This document shows, piece by piece, positions 11,801 through 26,800 of a DNA stretch of 64,000 bases. The translations under genes were made by a program, and so were the position numbers. Source of the DNA: Sceloporus undulatus (taxonomy: Eukaryota > Chordata > Lepidosauria > Squamata > Phrynosomatidae); the NCBI RefSeq assembly GCF_019175285.1, contig NC_056522.1, positions 321,459,196 through 321,523,195 of the forward strand. The letters run 5' to 3'. The notes below the pieces were generated by a model that made no database searches, had not been told where the DNA came from, and was given only the letters and a program-made list of their open reading frames with translations. Every line of letters begins with the position of its first letter. Position 1 is the first letter of the stretch.

Positions 11801-14800
11801 ATACATTATGTATTTTGGTCTACCAAAGCCAACCTTCTATCCTGGGCAACTGAAGGCAAGCAGAGAGGGGCAAACTGGGGGAATTTTGTCTGGGGCCCCC
11901 AAACCTGCAGCTGGGTACATTTCTACAGTATTCAGTAATATATACAATGATTTTAACTTTGTGGAGCACTTAACCATCTGCACTATCACAATTAAAAAAT
12001 AGTTCTCCTTCCGTGTTTCTCCCACATACTGTATTAATAAAATCTACATGTCCTTCCTACATTTCCAGCACTTCTCTCTTAAATTTGCTGTCTTATGCTG
12101 TCCATACTGAGAACATGGTGGGATATAAAAACAAACATAAATTAGAACTATGCAGTTGTTAAATGGGAGTAGGGTGTGACAGCATAAGTGACAAGGAAAG
12201 CTGCTTACAAAAATTGACTCTGAGGCTTCATCAGAAAACTTCAACAACTTTTCCTACCTTCTTTTAAATTTGTTTCCTCTAGTATTTTCAGTTTTGAAAA
12301 GTAACCGATATTAACTATGTTGAGAGATTTTGTACTGTAGCACCTTTTAGACTAACTGAAAGAAAGAGGTTGGCAGCATGAGCTTTTGAAGACCTCTGAG
12401 GAAGTAGACTGAAGTCTATGAAAGCTCATGCTGCCAACTTCTTTCAATTAGTCTCAAATGTGCTACAAGATCTCTCCACATACTGATTCTACAGACTAAC
12501 ACAGCTATATATTTGAATTCTACCACTGATAGCAGGTTTTAATCCTTCTTACTCATATGCCCCAAGTATGTACATTTTAATTTATTTCTGATGTATATCT
12601 AACCCAGCTCTAATCAAACCACTTGTCAGAGAGCTATGATACTTTCTGGGCAGTATCTGGCCATGACATTTTGCTGGTGGAATGGTGGGATCCAACAGAA
12701 TCAGGAGAGATGACACCACTCTCTCCAACTGCTCCCTGTGCACACACAAATAAAGCTCTGGTGGGGCCAGGAAACCCTTCAGAATTAATTCCTAAGCAGT
12801 CCAAATCACTGGGATGGCAGTGAGGGAAACAAGTTCCCTTACAATTGTCAGTAGAAAGTTGAATTTAGCTCTTTGCCTTTTCTAGTTGATAAAAGAAACA
12901 GAAACAGATGTCAGCAGTAGTATATAAACTAAGCATCTAATGAAATGCACTCAGACATGCAAAGGCTTACGCAATAATGAGTTTACAAGGAAATCAATTA
13001 ACACAGCTACCACTCTAAGATGAAAAAAGGTACTGAAATAAGTTCCAGCAGAAAAATCGTCTGAAAACATTTGAGCTCTACCTGTCTCCAGATCATCAAT
13101 GCAGCCATCCATTTCTTTTAAAAGTTCATCCATTTTAGCTAATCGTGACTGCAGTTTTTCCCACTGGAGCTTAAAATAATAATAAAAAAGGTATTTAAAC
13201 TTCATTTTTATTTTAATGTGATTTGTACATGATTATGTAACTACATTTGAACTTAGTAAGGCCTCTCAATACAGACATGCCACAGTTAACTAGCCTCTGA
13301 CAAAGAAGCTTCTTTTAACAAAGTCTTTTGTACCCACCAAGCCTCCCCTTTTTCTTTGTTTGGTCTAGATGGAAATTTTGTAGCAGCACACATATGGTCC
13401 ACATATGTTTAAATCAAACACACAGTGGTATTAGGTTCTTTTATACCATTCATGGGACCGTAAAGGAAACCAGTTCCAATATGCACTGGAGGCTTGAGTT
13501 CAAATTTATGTTCAATCATTAAGCTCACCATCAGCAAGCCATTATCTCCCAAACTTGTTATGACGGAACACAGAACTGCTCCATATATGCTAAGGTCATG
13601 GGAGGAGGAGCAGGATATAATAAGCAGGTAAACAGATTTCTATATATGTGCTGGTCCATAATTACTTCATACTGCTTACTTTAAACCATTTACCTGTGCA
13701 TTCTGCACCAACTTTGCATATAATTTTGTTTTTCCTTTGTGAGCAAGTACTTTACTCTTCTTAGTGAAACAGGATTTCATTTTGTTCAGTTCTGCTCCAA
13801 AGCCTATCAGCTGTGGTGAAAGACAGTAAGAGGGTAAGACCATATTGCAACAACCAGGAAAGAAACAATACTGGTAAAACAGCATGTTTTCATTAAGCCA
13901 TGGAAATCCACTAGGTGAACTTGAGGAAGTCACATGCTCTCAGCCTCAGAGGAAGGCAAAGGCAAACCTCCTCTGAACAAATTTTTCTTAGGGGTTCACC
14001 TTAAGTTCATGAGAAGCTGAAAACAACTTGAAGGCACACAACAACAACATACAGTGGTCCCTTCCCTTACACAGGGAATCCATTCCGGATCCCCCGCATA
14101 AGAGAAATTCTACATATGCTTGAGCCTCGCCCCACTAGAAGTAATGAGGCTTATGCTTGTGGCAGCGCACACATGCCTTGGGCGCACATGCCATTACTCC
14201 TTCCGGCACGTGGCACTGTTTGTTCTGTCATGCTGAAAGCCACTGTACCACAAATATAGACAATAAGACATCCAGTGTCATGTACAGTTCAATGCAGAGC
14301 TACCGATAGGTTTACTGCAGGAGTTAATTCCTCCCTCCACCTACCACATTACATTGCACATTTACACTTTATTATGCTGATATGAACAATCATTCCAAAT
14401 TGTTCCATATTTGGCTATTTGAATTGTGGTCTTCTCCTAAAGAATTCCTTCTTGCTTAAAGCAATGCTGAATGTTGTATCTTGTAGATACACAGGCAAAC
14501 AGTGGACAACTAATTCTGTGTTTCTCTACTGCTGAAATTAAGAGAGATCTAAGAATTTCCCTTTTTGCACATCAGCAAGGTTACTGGTGTAAGGGATTTC
14601 AGCTACGTGTGTACATTAGTCTTCCTTTTTAAAAATCAACTATAGATTAGACAGAAAAAGAGTATTCAGTCATGGGAACTTAATGCACAAAGAGCAGTAA
14701 AGAGATAGCCAAACAGAAACAAAATCTAAGAAATGCATCACTGGATTACTGCTGTTGACATATCTCAACAGCTGTAATTATGCCAAAATATGTCAGTTGT

Positions 14801-17800
14801 CCATACCTCCTCATCAGAACAGGTTCTCATTACTTCCCATAGACGTTTATGCACGTTCACTAGAAGTTTATCCTGGTCACCTGCATGCACCTTTAACCTG
14901 AAATATTGATAAATATATATAAATAAAAGATGTGATTCTCTTTTAAGGGGCTTTGTAATGTATTTGAGTGGCCTTACAATTTCAGGCAGAAATATATTCT
15001 GCTATTCATCACTATTGTGGCAGTTCTAAGATATCAGTATTTTATTATCTGTTAACATGAATTTAACTACAGGATGCTTCTGGCAGTCTTGCAAGATCTC
15101 CAAAACTTAGATATATTGACTGGAATTAAAAAAACAAAACAAAAACAAACCTAAACTCCATTGGTAGCATTGAGACAACTCAGGCTACCTCTTCTGACAC
15201 AGCCTGCTTTTGCTGCATCAGAAGTCATCCTACAGTACTCCCATAACTTTGAGGAGCAGCTTTCAGGAATCTTTGAAAGATGGATCTCAAATGGCATGAT
15301 ATAGATGTATATAGAACAGGAAAGGAACAGTGACTTGTGGGCTTCCAGATGCTTTGGACTACAACTTCCATAATCTCTTATTATAGCTTATACTGGTTGA
15401 GGCTTCTGGTAGTTGAAGGTCAAAATATCTGGTGGACCAAAGGTTCTCCATGTTTGTTGTGTTGGATATTATTATACTCCCTTGGAAGACTCGGGTTTTC
15501 AGTTTGGATGTATATCTGGTTGCTCAGATTTGGCTAAGAGTTTATTTGAACAGCTAAGGCTAGGAAACCATCTGATCCAATTCCTGGAGATATATATGAC
15601 CACAGTGGCACATAACCTAGTTACTTCTTGTTAGAACTACTACAATGTGCTTTGCATAGGACTGCCTCTGAAAAGCATTTGGAAACCTCAGCTGGTTAAA
15701 AATGTTGCACCTAGACTGCTCACAGAGGTAAGTTACAAGGAGCACACGATTCCTTTGTAAGAGATTCAGAGGCTGCCAGTTAAGTTTCTGACCACAATTC
15801 AGAATGTCTGTTTTGACCAATAAGACATTATACAACTGAGAACCAGTTTGAAATGTTGTTTCCTTGGAGCCTGATCAGTTCTGAGATCTTTGAGGGATGC
15901 CATTTTCTTGAACCCACCACTACCAGAGGAACTCTTTGAAGTCAAGAGGGTTTTTTGCAGTGGATACTCCCCGATTAGGAAGATCCGACTAGTTTCCTCT
16001 CCCCTGTCTTTTAGTCATCAAAGAAATTTTTATACAGACATGGTTTTGGCATTTCAGATTACATGTTGTTGAAGGTGTTTTAATTGGTTCAATATTATTC
16101 TTTCTATTAATATTTTTTTTAAAAAAAATGTTTGTTTCAAGTATATCTGTTTATTTGCTTCTTGCTGTCAGATATCTTGAGTATCCATTTTATTTTACTA
16201 AATCTATTTACTGCCAAAAGGCAGAGTATATAGTTAACAAATAAACATATGTTTGACATCTCTATTCTCCCTATTGTCAAAACTGCTGTTTAGGTACTGC
16301 AGGATCAGGCCCGTGGCCTCCCTGATTGCGTCTACCCATCTGGCATCCCGTCTTCCTCTCTTTCTGCTTCCCTCTACTTTTCCTAGCATTATAGACTTTC
16401 TAATGTCATGCCTTCTCATGATGTGGCCAAAGTACAACAGCCTCAGTTTCATCATCTTGGCTAGGTCTCGCTTGATATGTTCTGGGCCCATTTGTTTGTC
16501 TTTTTTGGCTATACAAAGTTCTCAGCAATTTCTTCAGCACTACAGCTCAAATGAGTTTATTTTCTTTTTGTTGGCTTTATTCACTGTCCAGTCTTGCGTA
16601 TGTACATGGTGAAGGGAAATACAATGGTTTGGATGATCTTAAATTAAGTGCTCAATTGTATACTTACATTTTAGACTCTTGTCTAGTTCTTTCATGGCTG
16701 CCCTTCCCATTCCTAAGTCTTATTATTTCTTGACTGCAGTCTCTCATCTGTCAGTGTTTGTTCGTATGTATGAGAACTCATTTACTATTTCTATTTCCTC
16801 ATTTTCTAGGTTGATTTATGTAGCTCCTCTATAGTCATTATTTTCTTTATGTTCATCAGTAACGCTGCTTTTGCTCTTCTCTTTGGCTTTCCTTAGTAAC
16901 TGTTCCAAAATCTATGCATTTTCTGCTAGTAGATTGGCATCATCACATAGCTGATTTCTGATGTACCTTCTTCCTATCTTCACTCTTATTTCTCTGAGTC
17001 CAAGCCGGCTCTTCGTATATTTTTGCATACAATTGAACATGTGCATGATAGAATGAGGGGGTTGCAATCATCTTGAAACTGTCGTTCTGGATGGCAGGAG
17101 GAGCATCCACCAGCAATGGGTTAAAGACCATGCGCTAACCAATGATGCAAGAGCCCTCCCCCCCCCCCCAGTTATATCCATTGGACCCTTCCCTTCTCCT
17201 GCCAGTTTATTTCAAACCTGCCCTGGCTACTCTACCCCTAACCTCAACACCCAAGGTGAGTGTGGATTGCTCCTCCTGTATCCCATAATGAAAATTCATG
17301 GTGAGTACACCCCTCATTTTCAGGATGGCACAGAGCTCCACCAGCATGGGACTTCCACAAGCCCCTATATTAAGGTGGCTACATATGCTCTCATTGAACT
17401 ACTGCAGCACTGTCCTTCCATCTGCTGCCTGTTCTGACATGAACCTGTCGAAACTATAATATCAAATATGTTATTGGTTCGTCCAACTGTTCCCCACCCT
17501 GGAAATTACTGAATACATATGGAATACATAGTTTTAAATAAAAATAATTAAAGAGCCCTTGGTAATGGATCAAATCTGCTGTGTCTCACCTATACAGTAC
17601 TTAAAAGTGGGGAACAAAAGGAAAGGAGAAATGTCAGGGTTATTTGGATTCTCTAACCTAACTAAATGAGGCAGGAAATCATCAATATCTTTTCTTATGA
17701 AGTATGCAAAGCTTCCAGTAAATACTGTCATGCAAATCACATTAAAAAAGACCATTTGAAGACAAATGGTAATATAATTGTCAGTGTTAGTACAGTGGTA

Positions 17801-20800
17801 CCTCGGGATACGAATACCCAGGTACGATTTTCGGGATACGAAAAATCCCATAGGGGATTATTGTTTCGGGTTACGAATGTTTTTCGGGTTACGAAAAAAC
17901 TTTTGGTGCTTTTTTCGGCTTTTTTCGCACGGAATCGCGGCTTTTCCCATTAGCGCCTATGGCAATTCGGCTTACGAAGGCTTTCGGGTTACGAAAGCGG
18001 CCGCGTTACGAATTAATTTCGTAACCCGAGCACCATGATTTCTAAACACAATGCAAATGCACTTTGATACAAAAATCTTACTTTCTTTATCTTGCAAAGG
18101 GTTTGACAGTCTTCATCATAACAGCAACTTCGGCGATACACATACTGACTGATAATCTCCTCTTCTAGGTAGGATCTGTGTTGTCTCATACTAAAGAGAG
18201 AAGAAAAACATAACTTGTTCTAACAATAAGATCCAGAGATCATGATAGGCGTGTAGAAGAGACTGGCTTAAGTGTGTCTTTGTTGCTAAAGCTGTTCAAG
18301 AAGGCCAGCTGTGTTTTAAATGGTACCTGGCTTCTCGCTACTTCATATACTTCTTCAATACTTATGTAAGTAATACCGTATTTTCCGTGTATAAGACGCA
18401 CTGGGCGTATAAGACGACCCCACCTTTTCCAGTTAAAATATAGAGTTGGGGTATACAGTGGTACCTGGGATACGAAATACCCAGGTTCGAAATTTTCGGT
18501 ATCGAAAAAATCCCATTGGAATCATGTTCCGGGTTCGAATGTTTTTCGGGTTACGAAGAAATTTTGGTGCTTTTTTCGGCTTTTCGCACGAAACGCGGCT
18601 TTCCCCATTAGCGCCTATGGCAATTGCTTCGAGGCTTTTCGGGTCACGAAAGCGGCCGCGGAACGAATTACTTTGTAACCGAGGCACCACTGTACTTGGC
18701 CGTATAAGACCACCTCTCCAATGCACAACAAATAAAAATTTTAAAAACATCACTGCCTTCCCCCAACGTCTCTAATCTGGCTTGCTGTGGTGCTGCCTGC
18801 TTGCTATCTCTCTCTCTCCCATCTATATTATCTATCTAGCTATCTACTATCTTCTATCTTCTATCTTATATCTGAGCGAGCTATCGATCTATCATTCGCT
18901 ATCGTCTCGCTCTCTATGATCTTATAGATCATCTACAGATCAGTCTATCTATCTATCTCTATCTATCATCTATCTATCTCCCTCTCTCTCTTCTCCGCCC
19001 CTCTCTCTATTCTCTCTCTCTCTCTCTCCCCTCCCTCTCTCTATTCTTCTCTTTCTCTCATCTCTCTCTGTCTCCCCCCTCTCTCGTCTCTCCCTCCCTC
19101 CTTCTCTTTCCCTCCCCCTTTCTATTCTCTCCTATCTATCTATTCTCTCTCTCTCATCTATCTGTCTGTCTGTCTGTCTGTCTGTCTGTTGTCTGGCTAT
19201 CTATCATCTATCTATCTATCATCGATCTATCTATCCTCCCCTCTCTCTCTGGTGTGTTATCTCCTCGCTCCTCTCTCTATCTATCTATCTATCTAGCTAT
19301 CTATCACTAGCTATCATCATCTATCTAGCTATTCATCTCCCTCTCGCTATCTCTACTTCTTTCCTCCGCACCCCCCTCGCTCTAGGTCCTCTCTCTCCCG
19401 CCCGCGCGCGCTCTAGCTGAGTTGCGCGCTCTCATTCTCGCTCTCTCTCTGTCCCCGCCCTCCCGCCCTCTTTCTCGTCCCGCACCTCGTCGCTATGTCG
19501 CGCGCTAGGGAGCGGCATGCGAGCGAAGCTATGCGAGCTCCCCTCGTCGCCGGGGGGAGATCTCCCCCTCGCTCTCCTATCTAGTCTCTAGCTAGTCGAG
19601 CTATCTAGGATGCTAGCGAGCGATCTAGCGTCGGTCGCGCGCGCGTCGCTCATCGATCGATGCTAGCTATGTCTCTCTCTCGGTGTGGGGGTGGGTGGCT
19701 AGCGCCGCGCCCTGCCGCGCGCGCGATTTCTCTCGCGCGCCGGCGCGCGACGAGGTCCTGGCTCCTCTCTCTCGCTTGTCTCCCTCGCTCTGGGCCCTTC
19801 CCCCTCTCTCGATTTGCGCGCTCTCTACATCTATTCTTCTGCTCAGCGATTCTATCGAGCTATTATCTATATCGCGAGCGATCGATCTATCGCCCCCTCT
19901 CGGGTGGGTGGGGAGTCGCCCGCGCGCGGGGCAGCGAGCGAGCGATGCGAATGTCGATTCTCGCCGGAGGCTAGCGAGCGCGAATAGCGCCGTCGCGCTC
20001 GCCGGCCCGCCGCGCGGACCGACCCCGCGCGCGAGGCGCGCGCGCTCTTGGCGCCGCTCGAGCAGCTAGCTAGCTAGGCGATCGAACGAGAGAGCGATCA
20101 GCGATTCGTAGCAGCGATTATTCTAGCGCCCCGCTCGCGCGTGGGGGAGGCTGCCAGCGCGCGCGGGGCAGCGAGCTATCTGAGCGAGCAGCGATTGAGC
20201 GAGCGAGCGAGTGTCGCGAGCTACCTATGCGATCTGCCGCTCTCGCTCGCTATGGCGCGCTCCGCGAGTTCGATGATCGAGCTAGCGATCTAATGCGACG
20301 GAGCGAGGGAGCGCGTATAGGGCCCGCGCGCTCGTCGCGCGGTCGGCGCCCTCTCGCGCGCAGCTGAGGAGCTATTATCTCTCGCTATCCGATCGCTATC
20401 GAGTGCGCCGATCGCGGGGGGGGTTACGGGGCGCGCGCTTCCTCGCTCGCTGATGTTTCTGTCATCGCTTCTCGCGCGGCGCTAGCTAGCTGGCCCCCGC
20501 GTCGCTCGCCTCCGCCCGCGCGGGCCCGCCCCCCTCTGGCTCATTGCGCGCGCGCAGGGAGCGAGCGAGCTATCGATCTCTCTTATCTATCTAGCTAGCT
20601 TTATCGGAGCGCCCATGCTCTCTCTGTGGTTGTATCTCCCCTCGCGTCCGCTCAGCTCGTCGTATCTATCTAATCTCTCTATTCTATTCTATCTAATCTC
20701 ATCTATCTATATCTCATATCTATCTACCCTATCTCTCATCATCCCCTATCTATCCCTCCCTCCCTCCCTCCTCTATTTCTCTCATCTCTCACCTCTCATT

Positions 20801-23800
20801 ATCTATCTCTATCTATTTATCTATCTATCTCCTCTTCTCTTGTCTATCTCCTCTCTCTCTCCTCCCTCCTCTCTATCTATCTATCTTTCTCTCTCTCTCT
20901 CTCATCTATCTATCTATTTATCTGTTGTGTGTGTGTGTCTATCCTATCTCCCTCTCTCTCATTTTTATTTTATTTACCCCAGGCCTTTGCTGAGGCTTTC
21001 AAAGCCTGCCTTGCATGCAGGCAGTGCTCTGGCCTACTATAGGCCAAGTTTAGGGGGCCTGATGCCCACAACACGCGGCTTCCAAAGGGCTCTGCATCGT
21101 GCAGGGCTTTGGAAGCCGGCAGCCAGGGAAGCACCCTCGCGCCGGCTTCCAAAGAGCTCCGGAGGGCTTTGGAAGCTGGCCGACACCCAGGTAAGTGCTC
21201 TTTACCGGCGTACAGACGCCCACTTTTGACCCCGTTTTAGAGGGTCAGAAAGTAGTCTTATACGCCAGAAAATACGGTACATATAAATCTGCATGATCAT
21301 ATACTCACTTTGGGTGGGAGCTGACTTTGCCGAGGCTGCTGTATCAGAATGTGGACTTTGAGAAGTGTGAAAAATTCACGGACTGTTATGGTACCCTCCT
21401 GTAATTTCTGAAATTAAGGAGTCCAAGCATAACTAATTAAAATGGGTTCAATGCTCAAGTGTTCACAATTTAAAAAAAAAATCAATAAATTATATTTTGT
21501 TTCAATAGAAAATCAACTTACAATGCCATTTGTGTTTGAGGTGATAACAAAACAAAAACAGCAATCTCAACTGAAACAATTAAAAAACAATACAAAAAAA
21601 AACCCACAACAGAACAGCAGCAAAATTAAACTGCAGTAGCAGACTCTAGCACTGTACTTCTACTTGCACAGGCAGCTTCCACAAAGTGAATTAAGAGATC
21701 ACAACCCTCCCCTCTCTAAGCATCCCCCATGCTGAATACCTGTTCTGAGAGCCATGAAAATGTCAAGAAAAATTTTGGTGCTGCAGAAGGTCCCAAAGCC
21801 ACAGTGAGAGTAGGGCTTAGCCCTAAAGGTTTATGTGAACAAAAAACGTCTTCTATATGAAGCTGGAAATACTGATAAGGATGTTCCACAACTGCAGCAG
21901 TACACTTTTGACTGAGAAGAGGGTTAAGGGCTTTAAGGTAACATACCTCCCGCAAATTTTGTTCACAAATACTGTCCTCGAGAAACTGAGTTTCCATCTC
22001 ACTGTTTCGTTGAACTAGGAAGAAAAAGGAGATCTGATAAACAAGAGGTTATGGTTTATGTACACAGAGAATATTCAGAACATGTCAGTCTTGAGCGAGC
22101 ACTATTTCAGACAGAAAGTTTATTCAAATTGAATTTATTTATTCAAATTCTTAAACACTTCCTAGACAAAATCTCTTTAAGCATGGTTTCTGATTATTTT
22201 AAAAATTAATTTGTAGAGTCTTTTATATGTTGACAATGAGAAATGTTTACACCCCAAGCTGTAGCACAGAAATCTATAAGAGCACGATTAGTATACAGTA
22301 CAATGAAGTTTTTCTCTAAAGTTACTGAACCTAAGTAATCCACTGTTTTAGAAGCTATATAGTGGAAGAAGAACATATAACCCTCTAGATGTTTTAGAAT
22401 TCATCTCCTACAATCCCTAATTAGATGCCATACTGCATGAGGGTGATGGACAACTCATGTGGAGGAGGACCAAAGTTTCACCACAAGCTGAGGGCAAAGA
22501 TTCCTCACCCTAATAACAGAACTCAAGTAACTTCCAAATCAGGTTACAAGAACTGCCTTTATTCATCTACTGGTCAATGGTAGAGGACAGAATGTCCTTC
22601 CCTCCTCTTCCAAGTCTCAGGAAAACTGGCAGTTGGAGAAGAGTTCTTTTATGGTAATGGGAGGGGCTGCTCATTTTCTGCCCAATGATTAGGGCCAAAC
22701 TGGTTTTCCCTTTGTCCTGGGAGGAAACTAGAGGATGCAATATGTATTGCTGCAATGAAACTGATTGTTCATTTTGTATCGTTCAAGCAAAAGAAACTAC
22801 TGTTTCATGAATTGAAAGGTACTAAATGAAGGTGATTATTTTAATGCAATGTATTAAAATACATTTTAGTACATTGAAATGTACTAAAGCCAAACTATGC
22901 ATACAGATGCAATCTTTCAGCAAGCTGTTTTCAGAAATTCTGTAAGACGTCAGGAGACACTAAAGCCCTTGGAAGGTAAGAATAAACCAAAGAGGCATAG
23001 GATAAGACATAGGGAGACACACAGGATGAATAGCTGAAGTTTATCCATATCATTTGTATAAACTCTGCATGTGAAGCAAGCCAAGCCTGAAAACACTCTT
23101 ATTACTGAAAGAAAAACATCAGTTGTATAAATAATATTATAGTTCCTTTATCTACGGAGTTATCTGAAATGAAAATAATTAGATAAAGAAGTAATTCTTA
23201 CTACTGAAGTCTGTATCAATCTTAACTGAATTCAGAGAACTGCTGTTGCTGCTTTGTGTCTTTTCCAGATTCACAGGTATCAGTTCCGGAACATTTTTAC
23301 CTTGAGTTTCTCCATTGTTATGAGCTATGACTGTGCTGCAAAGAGGCTAAAATTAAAACAGCAATAAACATTAGATCAGTAAGATTACTTTGTATATCTA
23401 CTAAAAATGTTTATTATTATATGCCATGATCATCAGAAGGAGCAGATTTGAGATATTCCACAGTGGAATGTTATCCACAAGGCTGCTAGATTCACAGAAA
23501 ATGTTAAGCTGCAATTCTGTACTATCTTAATTGGGGGAAAGTACTCATTAATTCAGTGGACCTTTTGGATAGTTACGTACAGGATTGTACTGCACATTTT
23601 GTCTATCAAGGACTAGGAAAGGAAGACACAAGTCTCCCAACTTGCCAGGAATAATCAAGCAAAACTAGACCAAGACTCCCATGTAGTTGAGTCCTTTTAG
23701 GAATGCTCCAAAGCATGGGACAACATAGCAAATGAAACAATCACTTACTCATGGCCCTTTAGTGAATTTGTAACAACTCCCTCACAGGAGAATCCATTGT

Positions 23801-26800
23801 TCGGAATTATTTTAATTATATAATGCACAGAAGCCGATTCTGCTATGCTGGGAAAAGAAACAGTGTCCAATTAGTTGTATAAAACCCACCTGCTTTAAAT
23901 CTGCAACACCGCTCCAGCTCTCATCTACCTTGAACTTCTTTTCTGTTTGAAGTTCCTCATCTCCTTGATTTGAAGTCCTTTGTCTCTTATTAGTTTCAAA
24001 TCCTTCAGACCGACAGCCTTCATCACCGGTAATTTCTTTATCTATCCTTACACCATAAAGCTTTTCTGGCATGTCATAACTTAAAGACTCATTAGAATCC
24101 ATTTCTTCTACATATGCAGGAAGCAATTCTTCATTTATGTAACAGGATGGACTTGAGTTTTGTGTGATTTTGTCAGAGAATCTTTTAATAAGCAGAGAAA
24201 CGTTTGAATTTTGAGTTTCTCTTCTCTCTTCTGATCTGGCAATAGTACATTCTACATTGGAAAGCGTAGACTTTCTTTTATTTGGCAGCTTAGCTGGAAA
24301 GATACCCAAAGGCAATTTTTTAAAGTTACGCCCTTCTGTATGCATAGTATTTAAAGGTACATTAACAGAAGCAGCCTCTGTAAAACCAGTATTTGTCCAT
24401 TCTGTAGAGGCAACAATATCCAATTCTTTTTTAAGATCTTCTTTCAAACTCAGGAGATCATCTGGCTTCATTGTCAATTTGGGCAATGCCTCCTCAAGAT
24501 TGGACACATCTTGAGTGAGTAAAACAAGTCCTGATTTCTTCTCAGTGTCTTTGAACTTTTGGCAGGAGTTGTAAACACCAGATAGTTCAGATAAAAGTAC
24601 TGGCTTTTTCTCTGAAGAAAATGTATTGATGGTAGGGGATTCCAAGTTATTTTGCCAGTCTTTTGTAATACCAGCCCATTCACACAATTCTTTCTCATAT
24701 TTCGTTCTTACTTTATCATCAAATGGAAATACATCTGTTTCTCCGGAGGGGCTAGCTTCCTGCTTTGACTGAGACAACTTCCTTGGATCATTTCTCAGAC
24801 TCTCCATTTCACTAACCAAAATAGACATTTTTTCTGTGTTTAAGCCAAGGGTAGTTTCTTTAGATAATATTGGATCCACGGTTGGAAACATGAAATCATT
24901 TCTTTCATTTGAAACAATATCTAATGTAAGACCTTTCTCCAAATTATTAATATTAGGTGTACACAATTCTAGTTGGTTCTCTTTAATTTTCAAATAGTCT
25001 TGGTGCTCTAGTTCAGTATTTAGACATACAGGTAGCATCACACTGGCAGGACAAATAGATGTGTCTGATGGATTTTTCTCAGGTTTAGCAATATCTAGTT
25101 TTTCCCCATACACACTAGCCAAAGCAGGAATTTCAGTGCTAAATCTGGCTTCAGAATTTGGATGGCATTCATTGTTACCATTCATGTGCATAACTTCAAT
25201 TCCTGTTGTGTAGTTTTGAGTCATTTCCTTGTTATTACCATCTGAAAAAACAACTGTCTTTTCTGTGGACTTTGTGAAGGAGTTTAGTATCTCTTTTTCA
25301 GCACCAGGCCCATCATTATTACAACCATAAATGGAAACTGTGTGATATTTTGTAACATCTACATCCTGTATTTTCCCATCACATGTATGCAAAAAGACTT
25401 GATTCAAACTCTGTTTTAGGTCTTCATTTGGCATTTCTCTTTTCTCGCTTTCCTCTAGGTTTCCACCATGGGTAGTTTTAGGTGGAAAGTTATTGGCCTT
25501 TATGCTATCCTGGTAAGATGTGACTGTACATGTTGTGCCAACAGGAAAAGGGAGCTTAGCTTGGATGGTTGGTTCACAAGGCAGATCTGATTTGTTATTA
25601 AGTGTTATAGTATGACTTTTATTGACACTTGTCTCATCAGCCACCATTTTGTTTGGAGAGAGTTCCCTTTCAGCATGCTTTCCTGGTTTTATCAAGCTCT
25701 TATACACATTTTCTTTACTAATAGTATGAGATCCTGTAGTATTCATATTATCCTTAAAAAATAATTCTTGCAGATTCCTTTCATATTGAGATACAATGCC
25801 ACGAGTAACTGCCACTGAATGGCACTTTGTAATCTCCATTTCAGCATCACACTGTGAAAAAACCATAGTATCATCTTTATTTGAGCCTGGTAATGTGGTC
25901 TTCCTAATCTCTTTTCCTTTCTGTGACAAAGATGTGAAACAGCTATTTTTGAGAAATGCATTTGATAGAGGTTTTGTTATTTCCATATCACTATTGTACA
26001 TAAATGTTTCATCTGCAGGAACAAATGTTTTAGACTGAATTGTTACATCACTCAGGTGTGCAAATGCATGTTTTTTTTCTGCAGAACCTAAAACCAGTCC
26101 TTGAGGGGTTACCTTGACTTTTTGGAGAATATCATGGTTTACTGTCACGGTGTGGCTCCTTGTAATCTCAATTTCATTGTCTTCATGCAAATACACAGTA
26201 GTCTCTTCCTTGGCTCTTTCTGGTAGAACCACATTGCTAGTTTCTTCTTTTTCCATTTGCAAACCTTTGACACTGGTATCTTTCAAAGATGTATATGTTA
26301 TGGGCTTAGTTATTTCCATGTTGTTATTGTGCATAAACAGCATAGTTTTATCTGCTGGAACAAAAACTGTGGATTTCCTCATTGTCATATAACCACTATG
26401 TACAGACATGCTGGTTTTCTCTTCAGAAATTAGGGGGAGTAATTGAGGAGTTCCTTCTACTGGTACTGTAAAGCTCTTTGTAAGTTTTGTGTCACTGCTT
26501 TCAATCAGGGCAGATCCAGTTTTTTCATTAGCTGATCCAGTTACTCTTTTCTTACCAAGTCCTGTATTCTGATCTAGCATAGGACAGGAATCATCTAACT
26601 TCTTCAGAGATTTTTCAGTTACATATTCAACAGGCTTACTTATCTCCATATTCTCACCAATTGTAAACATGGAAGTTTTATTTGAAGGCAGAGCTGATGA
26701 AATAGGAATGTCTTTGTCTTTGGTGACAGCATCATGTTGTAATGCCACTGTATGGCTCTGTGTAATTTCAAGTTCATTCTCATCACTGAATGAAAATACA

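Larger units (their letters stand above)
18374..21280. mobile_element. Squamate MITE (TACCGTATTTTCC family) swollen to 2.9 kb by simple repeats
   Basis: Inverted ends TACCGTATTTTCCGTGTATA and CGCCAGAAAATACGGTA with GTATAAGACG blocks on both sides. It contains a second MITE (18457-18690) and about 2.1 kb of CTAT/CTCT and GCGC-rich low-complexity sequence. It lies in the KNL1 intron between 18190 and 21309. Confidence 0.65.

Noticed and set aside
19660-21229. Three open frames of 104-204 codons in the low-complexity tract
   Set aside because: They come from CTAT/CTCC and GCGC simple sequence that is probably mis-assembled.
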